Shown here: in pieces, positions 13,876 to 22,158 of the stretch
Position numbering within the stretch: the stretch's first letter is position 1
How the letters are laid out: the number at the start of each line of letters is the position of its first letter
Assembly (NCBI RefSeq): GCF_002798405.1
Contig: NZ_PGGV01000037.1
Span: forward strand, 372,001 to 436,000
DNA length: 64,000 nucleotides
Direction of reading: 5' to 3'
From: Glycomyces xiaoerkulensis
GTDB lineage: Bacteria; Actinomycetota; Actinomycetes; Mycobacteriales; Micromonosporaceae
The notes under the pieces: model-generated
Databases searched by the model: none
What the model was told of the DNA's origin: nothing
What the model saw: only the letters and a program-made list of their open reading frames with translations
Program-made: the position numbers and the translations under genes

Positions 13876-14817
13876 ATGCCGCAACTTGCTTCACTTCCGG
13901 GTCGGGATATTCACAAGATCGTTACTCTTTCTCATCGATGCGGTCACGCCGACGGCGTCGAACCGTTCAACGAGCAGACCGTGCTCGCCCTCCAGAAGCC
14001 CGCTTCACCTGGCAGGGAGCACTTCCTGGTGCCCCAGGAGGACCGCCCGGACCACATCATCGGGTACGCGCAGCTCGAGATCGTCGGGACGACCGCCGAG
14101 ACCGAGCTGGCGGTCGACCCGGACCACCGGCGGCGGGGCGTGGGACGCGCGCTGCTGCGCACCGTGATCGACTCGCTCGAGTCCAACGTCACCCAGATCC
14201 GCACCTGGGCGCACGGCGACCTGCCCTCGGCGGCGGCCCTGGCCCGCGCCGAGGGCTTCGGCCGCGACCGGGTGCTCTTCCAGCTCGGCCGGGACCTCGA
14301 CGGCTTCGAGTGGCCGGTCTCCTGGCCGAAGGAGGCGCGGGAGAACTGGCCGGTCGGCGCGGGCGCGCCGGTGGACCTGCCCGCCGGGATCGGGCTCCGG
14401 TCGTTCGAGACCGACCGCGACGAGGCCGAGTGGACGCGGGTCAACGCCGAGGCCTTCGCCGACCATCCCGAGCAGGGACGCTGGACGATCGCGGACCTGC
14501 GCGACCGGATGGGCGAGCGGTGGTTCGACCCCGAGGGCCTGATCGTGGCCGAGGACGCGCGGGGCATGCTCGGCTTCCACTGGACGAAGGTCGAGGGCGG
14601 CGTCGGCGAGGTGTACGTCCTGGGCGTCGACCCGCGCTCGCAGGGCACGGGCCTGGGCAGGGCGCTCACGCTCGCCGGCCTGGCGCACATGGCCGCCCAC
14701 GGCATCCGGCAGATCGACCTCTACACCGACGAGTCGAATACGCGCGCGGTCGAGCTGTACCGCTCGATGGGGTTCGAGGTCGTGCGCTCGGACGTGCAGT
14801 GGGCCAAGCGGCTTTAA
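13876..14817 (+). CDS. mshD: Mycothiol synthase (tandem GNAT acetyltransferase)
   Basis: A 313-residue protein with two GNAT folds. The first has VDPDHRRRGVGRALL (acetyl-CoA pyrophosphate loop) near residue 80-95. The second has VLGVDPRSQGTGLGRALTLA near 248-265 and ends with the family tail SNTRAVELYRSMGFEV. MshD acetylates the cysteinyl amine of Cys-GlcN-Ins using acetyl-CoA, the last step of mycothiol synthesis, in the cytoplasm. Mycothiol is the main low-molecular-weight thiol of Actinobacteria, so this gene supports that placement. It is the first host gene past the attachment site. The stop overlaps the convergent Nudix gene's stop within TTTAAA. Confidence 0.92.
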   Translation: MPQLASLPGRDIHKIVTLSHRCGHADGVEPFNEQTVLALQKPASPGREHFLVPQEDRPDHIIGYAQLEIVGTTAETELAVDPDHRRRGVGRALLRTVIDSLESNVTQIRTWAHGDLPSAAALARAEGFGRDRVLFQLGRDLDGFEWPVSWPKEARENWPVGAGAPVDLPAGIGLRSFETDRDEAEWTRVNAEAFADHPEQGRWTIADLRDRMGERWFDPEGLIVAEDARGMLGFHWTKVEGGVGEVYVLGVDPRSQGTGLGRALTLAGLAHMAAHGIRQIDLYTDESNTRAVELYRSMGFEVVRSDVQWAKRL

Positions 14818-15563
14818 ACGCCCTGTACGTGCGAGAGGGCGGCCGAGGGGTAGCCTTCCTCGCCGGGCAGCACCAGCCGGGTCCGGTCGCCGGGCCCCGA
14901 CAGGCGCGGCAGGAGCGGGGTCATGTCGCGCTGCTCGGCCGCGGCGAACACCTCGCCGACCGTCGAATACCTCGACAGCTCGGCGAGGGTCGTGGCCTCG
15001 GGCACCGACATCTGGCCGCCGTGCTGGCACACCGCCTGCTCGGGCCCGATCCACGTCGCGTACTCCGGTTCCCTGACCCGGATGCGCGGCTGGAAGCCTT
15101 CGGCGAGGGTCGCCACGTAGATCCAGGCGTCGAACCGGACCGGCTCGTATTCGGGGGTCACCCAGCGCGCCCAGGCGCGCTGCAGCGCGACCATCGCGCC
15201 GGTCTCCTCCTCGACCTCCCGGACGCCGGTCATCGCCACGTCGGGGTCGTCGGGCTTGTGCCGGCCGCCGGGGAACCCGTAGCGCCGCTGCCGGCCGCCG
15301 CGTTCGGATCCGCAGTCGGTGCCGGAGGCCCAGCGCTCGCGCACCCCCTCCGTCGTCCCGCACTCGGCGGCCGTCCCGAACGGTTCCTTGGCGGCGTGCC
15401 GCAGCAGGAACACCCGCAGCGGGGCCTCTCGCAGCAGCACCATGGAGGCGGCGCGCTCGGGCTCGGCGGGTGCGCCCTGCGCCCTCAGGCGGGCCCGGGC
15501 GCGGACGGCCGTCTCCGGGTCGACCGCCCGGAAGTCCCACTTCCCGTAGCGCTGGATGGACAT
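14814..15563 (-). CDS. Nudix hydrolase, NUDT19/CoA-diphosphatase-like
   Basis: A 249-residue protein. The Nudix box is recognisable as FPGGRHKPDDPDVAM followed by TGVREVEEETGA near residues 107-130. The catalytic REVEEETG helix is intact, while the first acidic position is Asp rather than Glu. The spacing and long C-terminus (ATLAELSRYSTVGEVFAAA) resemble the NUDT19/RP2 group, whose members cleave CoA and related diphosphates. The substrate here is not shown. It is convergent with mshD, sharing the TTTAAA where both stop codons overlap. Confidence 0.75.
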   Translation of the reverse strand: MSIQRYGKWDFRAVDPETAVRARARLRAQGAPAEPERAASMVLLREAPLRVFLLRHAAKEPFGTAAECGTTEGVRERWASGTDCGSERGGRQRRYGFPGGRHKPDDPDVAMTGVREVEEETGAMVALQRAWARWVTPEYEPVRFDAWIYVATLAEGFQPRIRVREPEYATWIGPEQAVCQHGGQMSVPEATTLAELSRYSTVGEVFAAAEQRDMTPLLPRLSGPGDRTRLVLPGEEGYPSAALSHVQGV

Positions 15564-15612
15564 AGCCCCACGCTAGCCGAAGCGCGCCGCAGCTCCCAGT
15601 GCAATGCCGAAT

Positions 15613-16611
15613 CTAGAACATCCAGCTCACCGGGAAGTACACCAGCGCGCCCACCAGCCCGGCGGTCGGGAAGGTGAGGAGCCAGGCCATGAGGATCTGA
15701 CGCGCCACGGCCCACCTGACGGCGCGCTTGCCGCCGGTGGCGCCCACGCCCATGATCGAGGAGGTGATGATGTGGGTGGTCGAGATCGGGGCGCCGATGA
15801 CCGTGTTGGCGAACAGCACCGAGGAGGCCACGGTCTCGGCCGCGAAGCCCTGGGGCGGGTGCAGGTCGATGATCCGGCGTCCGAGGGTGCGGATGATGCG
15901 CCATCCGCCCTGGTAGGTGCCGAGGCCGAGGGCGACCGCCACGACGATGTAGACCCACCACTGGATGTCGGCGGCGTTCTCCTGGTAGCCGCCGACGTAG
16001 AGGGCCAGGACGATGATGCCGATGGCCTTCGCGGCGTCCTGCATGCCGTGTCCGACGGCCATGGCGGCGGCCGAGACGGTCTGCGCCCAGCGGAAGCCGC
16101 GGTTGAGCTTGTCGGGCCGGCCCTTTCGGAAGATCCAGTAGACGGCGATCATCACCAGGAAGCCGACGCCGAAGCCGACCAGGGGCGAGACGACGGTGGG
16201 GATGGCGACCTTGTTGAGGAATCCGGTCCACAGGACGGTCGCTCCGCCGGCGAGGGTGGCGCCGGCGACGCCGCCGAGCAGGGAGTGGGAGGCGGAGATG
16301 GGCCAGCCGAAATACCAGGCGACGTAGTTCCAGCCGATGGAGCCGAGCACGCCGGCGACGACGATGACCAGGCCGTTCATGGAGATCGGGAGCTCGACCA
16401 GTCCGCTGGCGACGGTGGAGGCGACCTCGCCGCCGAGGTAGGCGCCGACGAAGTTGCCGGCCGCGGCCATGGCGAGTGCGGTGCGGGGTCTGAGGGCGCG
16501 GGTGGAGATGGAGGTGGCGATCGCGTTGGCCGAGTCGTGAAAGCCGTTGGTGAAGGCGAACATCAGGGCCGCGGCGATGGCCAGGACCACCGCTATGAGG
16601 TTGGCGTCCAC
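15613..16611 (-). CDS. PiT-family inorganic phosphate transporter
   Basis: A 332-residue membrane protein with about ten hydrophobic segments and both PiT signature repeats: FTNGFHDSANAIATSISTRA near residue 25 and GHGMQDAAKAIGI near 188 (the GxNDxxxA-type motif in its 'GMQDAAKA' form). PiT proteins import metal-phosphate complexes with protons. It is encoded one base after the DUF47 protein, the usual bacterial pairing. PHO-box-like repeats at 17,401-17,444 lie upstream of the pair, suggesting phosphate control. Confidence 0.93.
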   Translation of the reverse strand: MDANLIAVVLAIAAALMFAFTNGFHDSANAIATSISTRALRPRTALAMAAAGNFVGAYLGGEVASTVASGLVELPISMNGLVIVVAGVLGSIGWNYVAWYFGWPISASHSLLGGVAGATLAGGATVLWTGFLNKVAIPTVVSPLVGFGVGFLVMIAVYWIFRKGRPDKLNRGFRWAQTVSAAAMAVGHGMQDAAKAIGIIVLALYVGGYQENAADIQWWVYIVVAVALGLGTYQGGWRIIRTLGRRIIDLHPPQGFAAETVASSVLFANTVIGAPISTTHIITSSIMGVGATGGKRAVRWAVARQILMAWLLTFPTAGLVGALVYFPVSWMF

Positions 16612-16612
16612 G

Positions 16613-17242
16613 TCAGGCTTCCTTGACGTACACGGCTTCGATCACGTTGCTGACGTGCTCGAAGGAATCGCAGGCGGCTTCGAGTTCGTCGGCCACTTCC
16701 TTGAGCTTCATGACGGTGAGGGTCTCGTACTCGCCCGAGTAGAGGCGCACCAGCAGCATCCGGTAGGCGCGGTCGCCGTCGTTCTCGAGGCGGTTGCACT
16801 CGACCCAGAACTCCTTCATGGTCGAGTTGAGGCCCTTGAGCTTGGGCATGTACTCGTCCAGGAGGGCGGCCTGGGCCTGGAGGACGGTGATCTGCTCGGT
16901 CATCTCCCGGGGCAGGGCGGGCAGCTCGGAGAGGCCGTAGAGGTAGACGAGGTTGGCGGCCGCCTCGATGTGGTCGAGGACGTCGTCGAGTTTGCCGGCC
17001 AGGTCGTGCATGTCGTTGCGGTCCATCGGGGTGACGAACGTGGAGTTGATCCGGTTGAACACCTGGTGGGTCAGGTGGTCGTTGTCGTGCTCGACGTCCA
17101 CGAGGCGTTCGGAGATGGACTGGAAGTCGGGCTTGTCGTCGCCGATCTCGGACAGGATCTCGACACCGCGTCTGATGTTCCCTGCGGCCTCGGAGAAGAA
17201 GGCGTAGAACGCGCCTTCTTGAGGTTTCAGCGAGAAACGCAT
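16613..17242 (-). CDS. DUF47/PhoU-like phosphate transport regulator
   Basis: A 209-residue, all-helical protein of the DUF47 family (PhoU-like), with FFSEAAGNIRRGVEILSEIG, then DVEHDNDHLTHQVFNRINST and MDRNDMHDLAGKLDDVLDHI. These proteins accompany PiT transporters and are thought to modulate their activity; metal-binding Asp/Glu-rich helices are typical. It is the first gene of the two-gene operon with the PiT transporter. The upstream region carries 11-bp GTTCA-type direct repeats. Confidence 0.9.
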   Translation of the reverse strand: MRFSLKPQEGAFYAFFSEAAGNIRRGVEILSEIGDDKPDFQSISERLVDVEHDNDHLTHQVFNRINSTFVTPMDRNDMHDLAGKLDDVLDHIEAAANLVYLYGLSELPALPREMTEQITVLQAQAALLDEYMPKLKGLNSTMKEFWVECNRLENDGDRAYRMLLVRLYSGEYETLTVMKLKEVADELEAACDSFEHVSNVIEAVYVKEA

Positions 17243-17400
17243 GGATACCTCGGTCTTTCTCTCATCGGGCAGTCCTCACTGTACCGATTTGGTCGCGGGA
17301 CGGCTGGCATTCGGTCACGCCGAAGGTAACACCCGGGTGAACACGGGCCAATGCCTCGATCCAAGCTGTGTGCAGGTACACGTAACCGCTCTTAGCTGCG

Positions 17401-17444
17401 GTTACACCGAAATTCACCATGAGTTCATTTATTGTTCACCTTCG
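17401..17444. promoter_or_regulatory. PHO-box-like 11-bp direct repeats
   Basis: Four adjacent 11-bp units are seen: GTTACACCGAA, ATTCACCATGA, GTTCATTTATT and GTTCACCTTCG. They match the GTTCAYYYR-type unit and 11-nt period of PhoP binding sites in Streptomyces. They lie about 160-200 nt upstream of the DUF47/PiT operon and overlap the 3' end of the helicase gene. Further GTTCACC-like units occur on the other strand near 17,320-17,345. The units point away from the PiT operon, which lowers confidence. Confidence 0.55.
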
Positions 17445-19363
17445 CTGTCGGCCAGCCTTCCGAGCGCTCCGGCGACCGAATCGGACTTGGTCGTGTACCA
17501 CATGGGCGGCAGCGAATCGCGCAGAAATCGTCCGTAGGAGCGACTGGTGTGCAGGCGCGAATCGAGGATCGCGACCACGCCCCGGTCGGTGGTGCGGCGA
17601 ATCAATCGGCCGGCCCCTTGGGAGAGCCGGACGGCCGCGGCCGGCACCGCTACCTCGGCGAAGCCGGACCGGCCGGCCTTGTCGGCGGCCTCGGACCGGG
17701 CGGCCGTGAGCGGCTCGGTGGGCCGGGGGAAGGGAATGCGGTCGACCACCACCAGGCGGCAGGTCATCCCCGGCACGTCCACGCCCTGCCACAGGCTCAT
17801 CACCCCGAGCAGGCAGGTCGAATCCTCCTCCTTGAAGCGCTTGACCAGGCTCCCGAGCGTCTCCTCGCCCTGGAGGAGGACGTCGTGGTCGAGCTGGGAC
17901 CGCAGGAGTTCGGCGGCGGACTCGGCCGCGCGTTTGGATGAGAACAGCCCGAGCGCGGCGCCCCGGCTGGCCTCCACCAGCCGCAGCAGCTCCTTGCCGG
18001 CCTCTTCGGACAGGCCCGAGGAGGTGGGCCGGGGCAGGCTCGCCGCGACGTAGAGGATGCCCTGCCTGCGGTAGTCGAACGGCGAACCGACGTCCACCGA
18101 CTCGTAGTCGGCCTCATCGGAATCCAGGCCGATCGAGCGGGCGATTATGTCGAACTTGCCGCCGAGGGTCAGCGTCGCCGAGGTCGCCACGACCGTGCGG
18201 TCCTCGTACAGCATCGCCGACAGCAGACCCCCCACCGACAGCGGCGCGGCCACGAGCTGCGGGCCGTTCGGCTCGGCCCAGATCACGTCCTCGGCCGACG
18301 GCGCGGCACACCGCCCGGCGGTCTCCTGCGTCTCGGTGATCCCGGCCCGCAACTGCTGCGCGCCAAGCTGCTTCTTGGTCTCGGCGTCCAGGTTGCCCAT
18401 CGCCGTGGTGGCCTTGGCGCAGGCGCCGTTGATCAGATGGAGCGCCTCGGTGAGCGGCGCCGGGAGCTCCCCGTCGAAACGGCGCTCGCCGACGACGTTC
18501 AGGGCGTTCTCGAGCGCATCGGCGGCCTCGCGCAGCTCGTCGGCCGCATCGGCGTCGATCAGCCGCCGCCCCCGCTGCGCGAGCCAGCGCAGCCGCGCCG
18601 GGCCGAGCTCGGCGCGCGCGGCGGAGGTGACCCGGTCGACCAGCTCGTGCGCCTCGTCGACGATGAGGACGGCGTGCTCGGGCAGGATGCCGCGGTCGTT
18701 CATCATGTCGATCGACAGCAGCGCATGGTTGGTGACGACGATGTCGGCCTCGTGGGCGCGGGCCCGTGCGGCCTCGGCGAAGCAGTCGGCCCCCTGCGGG
18801 CAGTCCTTCGCGCCCGGGCACTCGGTCGAGGTGGTCGAAGCCTGCCGCCAGGCCCGGTCGCTCACGCCCGGGTCGAGGTCGTCCCGGTCGCCGGTGCCGG
18901 TCTCGTTCGCCCACGCGAACAGCCGCTGCACCTGGTTGGAGAAGGACTTCTGCTGCCCGGCCCACTTGAGCTCCTCGGTGCCCTCGAGGGCGGCCTCGTC
19001 CTCTTCGGCGTCACCGGCGATCTTGCGCTTGCAGATGTAGTTGTGGCGGCCCTTGAGCAGCGCGAACGTCGGCCTGCGGCCGAGGACGGGCGCGACGGCC
19101 TCCACCAGCCGCGGCAGGTCGACCGCCACCAACTGGTGCTGGAGGGCGAGCGTCGCGGTGGAGACGACCACCGGCCTGCCGGCTTCGAGCGCCGCGCACA
19201 GGTAGGCGAGGGACTTGCCGGTGCCGGTGCCGGCCTGGACCAGCAGGTGGCGACCGGACTCGATGGCGTCGGCGACCGCCTCGCACATGCGGCGCTGCCC
19301 CTCGCGGGTCTGGCCGCCGGGCGTGGCCTCGACCGCCGCGTCGAGGATCTCGAGGGCGCTCAT
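17429..19363 (-). CDS. dinG: DinG/XPD-like ATP-dependent DNA helicase
   Basis: A 644-residue superfamily 2 helicase. Walker A is QAGTGTGKS near residue 45; the DEAH box is LIVDEAHEL; an Fe-S-type Cys cluster is formed by YICKRK plus TECPGAKDCPQGADCF (about residues 115-195). C-terminal motifs V/VI are SLWQGVDVPG and RLSQGAGRLIRR. DinG/XPD proteins unwind DNA 5' to 3' and resolve R-loops and other structures; the Fe-S cluster is typical. The ATG overlaps the stop of the permease gene (TAATG), so the two are co-translated. Confidence 0.88.
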   Translation of the reverse strand: MSALEILDAAVEATPGGQTREGQRRMCEAVADAIESGRHLLVQAGTGTGKSLAYLCAALEAGRPVVVSTATLALQHQLVAVDLPRLVEAVAPVLGRRPTFALLKGRHNYICKRKIAGDAEEDEAALEGTEELKWAGQQKSFSNQVQRLFAWANETGTGDRDDLDPGVSDRAWRQASTTSTECPGAKDCPQGADCFAEAARARAHEADIVVTNHALLSIDMMNDRGILPEHAVLIVDEAHELVDRVTSAARAELGPARLRWLAQRGRRLIDADAADELREAADALENALNVVGERRFDGELPAPLTEALHLINGACAKATTAMGNLDAETKKQLGAQQLRAGITETQETAGRCAAPSAEDVIWAEPNGPQLVAAPLSVGGLLSAMLYEDRTVVATSATLTLGGKFDIIARSIGLDSDEADYESVDVGSPFDYRRQGILYVAASLPRPTSSGLSEEAGKELLRLVEASRGAALGLFSSKRAAESAAELLRSQLDHDVLLQGEETLGSLVKRFKEEDSTCLLGVMSLWQGVDVPGMTCRLVVVDRIPFPRPTEPLTAARSEAADKAGRSGFAEVAVPAAAVRLSQGAGRLIRRTTDRGVVAILDSRLHTSRSYGRFLRDSLPPMWYTTKSDSVAGALGRLADSEGEQ

Positions 19364-20691
19364 TACCGCGGAATCGACTCCTCGCCCAGATCGGTGGCGT
19401 CCTCGCCGGTCTCGGCCTCGCGGGACTCGATTTCGCGGCGGGCCTCCCGGAAGCGCTGGAGGGCCCGGACGGTGCCGTTGATGATCGCCAGCAGCGGGAC
19501 GGCGATGAGCGCGCCGATGATGCCGAAGGCGAAACCGCCGCCGGTGACCGCGAGGACGATCGCCAGCGGGTGCAGCTTGACCGCGCGGCTCATCAGGATC
19601 GGCTGGAGCAGGTTCGACTCCATCTGCTGGACCGCGAGCACGATCGCCAGGACGAACACGGCGTTCCAGAGGCCGTTCTCGGTCCCCACCAGGGCGACCA
19701 CGACCGCGACGGCGCCCGAAACCGTGGCACCGACGATCGGGATGAACCCGCCGAGGAACACCAGCGTCGCCAACGGCAGCGCCAACGGGATCTCCAGCAG
19801 GTACAGGCCGACGCCGATGAAGATCGCGTCGGTCGCGGCCACCACGACCACCATGCGCATGTACTGCACCAGCGTCGTCCAGCCGGCCCCGCCGGCGTAC
19901 CGCATCGGCTCCTTCGCGGCCTGCGGCAGCATGCCGGTCATGAACAGCCAGATCTTGCGTCCGTCGCGCATGAAGAAGTAGGTGGTGAACAGCACCAGGA
20001 ACAGGCCGGTGACGAAATAGGCCAGTCCGGTAGCGGTGGAGCCGGCGATGGTGAGCCCGCCCTCGACCAGCGTCTCCTGGTTGTCGGTGAACCAGTCCTG
20101 GACGTTGTCCTGGGCGTTGGCCAGGATCCCGGCCATCTGCTCGCCGTCGAGGCCGTACGGCCCCTCCTCCAGCCAGTTCTGCAACTGCGTGAGCCCGGTC
20201 TGGATCTCCTCCCAGAAATCGGGGACGCCCGCGATGAACTGCTGCACCACGAAGGTGAGCACCAGACCCACCACGCCCAGACCGGCGATGAGCACCAGGA
20301 TCGAAGCCACCGACTTGTTCCAGCCGTGGCGGATCAGAGTGCCCGCGATCGGCTGCAGCATGGCCGCCAGCAGGAACGAAACCGTCAACGGGATGACGAC
20401 GATGGCGATCTGGCCGATCAGGTAGAAGCCGCCGATGATGGCAGCGGCGATCACCAGCAGCCGCCACGACCACGCGGCGCCGACGGCCAGGCCCGTGGGC
20501 ACGAAACGCCGCTCGGGGGACGTCCCGTCGTCGTCCTCGTCGATCTCAGGCGGCAGGCCCTCGCCGCCGGCGGCCAGCGCCGCACGGGGCTCCTCCTCCG
20601 GATCGGTGGGGGTGGGGAGGCGCTCCGGGCTGAGGCGCCAGCCGATCCACAGTCGTCTCGCGCGGTCTGCGGTGCGGCGGAATCGGCTCAC
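19363..20691 (-). CDS. AI-2E family membrane transporter
   Basis: A 442-residue membrane protein of the AI-2E (PF01594) family: an acidic cytoplasmic N-terminus, two helices around residue 75-125, a periplasmic segment (LTQLQNWLEEGPYGLDGEQM), then a four- to five-helix core with PIVGATVSGAVAVVVAL and GFIPIVGA, and LLAIINGTVRAL at the end. Members include the quorum-signal exporter TqsA and Na+/H+ antiporters; the substrate here is unknown. I chose the GTG at 20,691 (GGAG 5 nt upstream) over much longer extensions whose sequence has no membrane-protein character. Confidence 0.82.
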   Translation of the reverse strand: MSRFRRTADRARRLWIGWRLSPERLPTPTDPEEEPRAALAAGGEGLPPEIDEDDDGTSPERRFVPTGLAVGAAWSWRLLVIAAAIIGGFYLIGQIAIVVIPLTVSFLLAAMLQPIAGTLIRHGWNKSVASILVLIAGLGVVGLVLTFVVQQFIAGVPDFWEEIQTGLTQLQNWLEEGPYGLDGEQMAGILANAQDNVQDWFTDNQETLVEGGLTIAGSTATGLAYFVTGLFLVLFTTYFFMRDGRKIWLFMTGMLPQAAKEPMRYAGGAGWTTLVQYMRMVVVVAATDAIFIGVGLYLLEIPLALPLATLVFLGGFIPIVGATVSGAVAVVVALVGTENGLWNAVFVLAIVLAVQQMESNLLQPILMSRAVKLHPLAIVLAVTGGGFAFGIIGALIAVPLLAIINGTVRALQRFREARREIESREAETGEDATDLGEESIPR

Positions 20692-20872
20692 GTGGTCTCC
20701 AAGCGGCACATAAATTACGGCTCCGCAACGGTCGCCGTGCGTGCGGGTGTGGCTTCCTCTGTACGGTACCGGTCGCCTCCCAGAGCCGACCGCCCGACCG
20801 ACACCGCCGCGGGCGTGAGCTGCGACGCTCACGCTGGGGCCGCGGCCATGGGGAACGGTAGGCTCGAGCGCT

Positions 20873-21211
20873 GTGACCGATACACCGTTCGACTCCGAGA
20901 CCGGACTGCCGATCCGCCTGCTCCACGACCGGCTCCTGGTGCGGGAGGACGTGGACGCCGAACGCCACTCCGCCGGCGGCATCGTGATCCCGGCCACCGC
21001 CACCATGGGCAAACGGCTGCACTGGGCCGAAGCGGTCGCTGTGGGCCCGCTCGTCCGCTCCGTCGAGGCCGAGGACCGCGTCCTGTTCGACCGCGAGGAC
21101 AAGGCCGAGGTGGAACTGCAGGGCCGCACCTTCATCCTCCTGCGCGAACGCGACATCCACGCGGTGGCCGCCAAGCGCGTCGACGACGACGCCACCGGAC
21201 TCTACCTCTGA
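20873..21211 (+). CDS. GroES-like (Cpn10) co-chaperone family protein
   Basis: A 112-residue Cpn10-fold protein: LPIRLLHDRLLVREDVDAER, SAGGIVIPATATMGK, EAVAVGPL, VLFDRED and ELQGRTFILLRERDIHAV follow the GroES order. The mobile loop is shorter and less Gly-rich than in true GroES, so GroEL binding cannot be assumed. No groEL is nearby; the partner gene is tyrA, whose ATG overlaps this stop (TGATG). It starts with GTG. Confidence 0.75.
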   Translation: MTDTPFDSETGLPIRLLHDRLLVREDVDAERHSAGGIVIPATATMGKRLHWAEAVAVGPLVRSVEAEDRVLFDREDKAEVELQGRTFILLRERDIHAVAAKRVDDDATGLYL

Positions 21212-22158
21212 TGCGGATCGGGATCCTGGGCCTGGGCCTGATCGGCGGATCGGCGGCGCTGGCGCTGGCCGAGGCCGGCCACGAGGTGACCGGCTACGAC
21301 ACCGCCCCCGAGACCCGCGCGGCGGCCGCCGCCACGAGCATCGAGGTCGCCGACGAACCGGCCGGTCTGCGCAAGGCCGACGTGGCGGTCGTGGCCGTGC
21401 CGATCGCGGCGGCCTCCCGCACGGCGTCGCTGTTCGGCCCGGACCGCTTCGACGGCATCGTCACCGACGCGGCCTCGGTCAAGGGCCGCATGCGGGAGGC
21501 GTTCGCCGACCATCCGCGATTCATCGGCGGGCACCCCATGGCCGGCAAGGAGACCGCCGGCTTCGACGCGGCCGAACCCGGCCTGTTCCGGGGCCGCAGA
21601 TGGGTGCTGTGCCTCGAGGACGAGACCGAGCTCGGCGACTGGATCGCGCTGGCGAGGCTGTGGACCTCGATCGGCGCGCACGTGGTGCCGGCGACCGCCG
21701 CCGCCCACGACCGGGCCGCGGCGCGGATCTCCCACGTCGAGCACCTGGCGGCCGCTGCGCTGACCCTGATCGCCGACGAACCGCTCTCGCGCACGCTCGC
21801 GGCCGGATCGTTCCACGACGGCACCCGCGTCGCGGCCAGCCCGAACCGCCTGTTCGAAGGCATGGTCGAGGGCAACCGCGCCGAGATGACCGAGGCGCTC
21901 GAGCACCTGGCGGTCGAGCTCGAGGACGCGCGGCTGGGCCTGTACTCCTTCGGTGAGCAGCCCGACCGGATCGTGAGCTGGTTCGACCGCGCCAGGAGGC
22001 TGCGCGCCTCCTGGCCGCCCGAACCGGGCGAGCCGCAGGCGCTGGAGATCACCCGGGAGGGACTGCTGGAGCTGGGCACCGCGGGCGGCTGGGTGGAGTC
22101 GATAGGGGACTCGGAGGTCGCCACGGTACGGCGACCTCGCGTAAAGTCCAATCCATGA
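21211..22158 (+). CDS. tyrA: Prephenate dehydrogenase
   Basis: A 315-residue NAD(P)-dependent dehydrogenase. The Rossmann loop is ILGLGLIGGSAALALAEAGH at the N-terminus, followed by VVAVPIAA, DAASVKG and HPMAGKETAGFDAA, the prephenate dehydrogenase/arogenate family motifs. A C-terminal helical dimerisation domain follows (SHVEHLAAAALT...). It converts prephenate to 4-hydroxyphenylpyruvate, or arogenate to tyrosine, with loss of CO2. It is overlapped by GroES-like upstream (TGATG) and the DUF885 gene downstream (ATGA). Confidence 0.9.
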   Translation: MRIGILGLGLIGGSAALALAEAGHEVTGYDTAPETRAAAAATSIEVADEPAGLRKADVAVVAVPIAAASRTASLFGPDRFDGIVTDAASVKGRMREAFADHPRFIGGHPMAGKETAGFDAAEPGLFRGRRWVLCLEDETELGDWIALARLWTSIGAHVVPATAAAHDRAAARISHVEHLAAAALTLIADEPLSRTLAAGSFHDGTRVAASPNRLFEGMVEGNRAEMTEALEHLAVELEDARLGLYSFGEQPDRIVSWFDRARRLRASWPPEPGEPQALEITREGLLELGTAGGWVESIGDSEVATVRRPRVKSNP

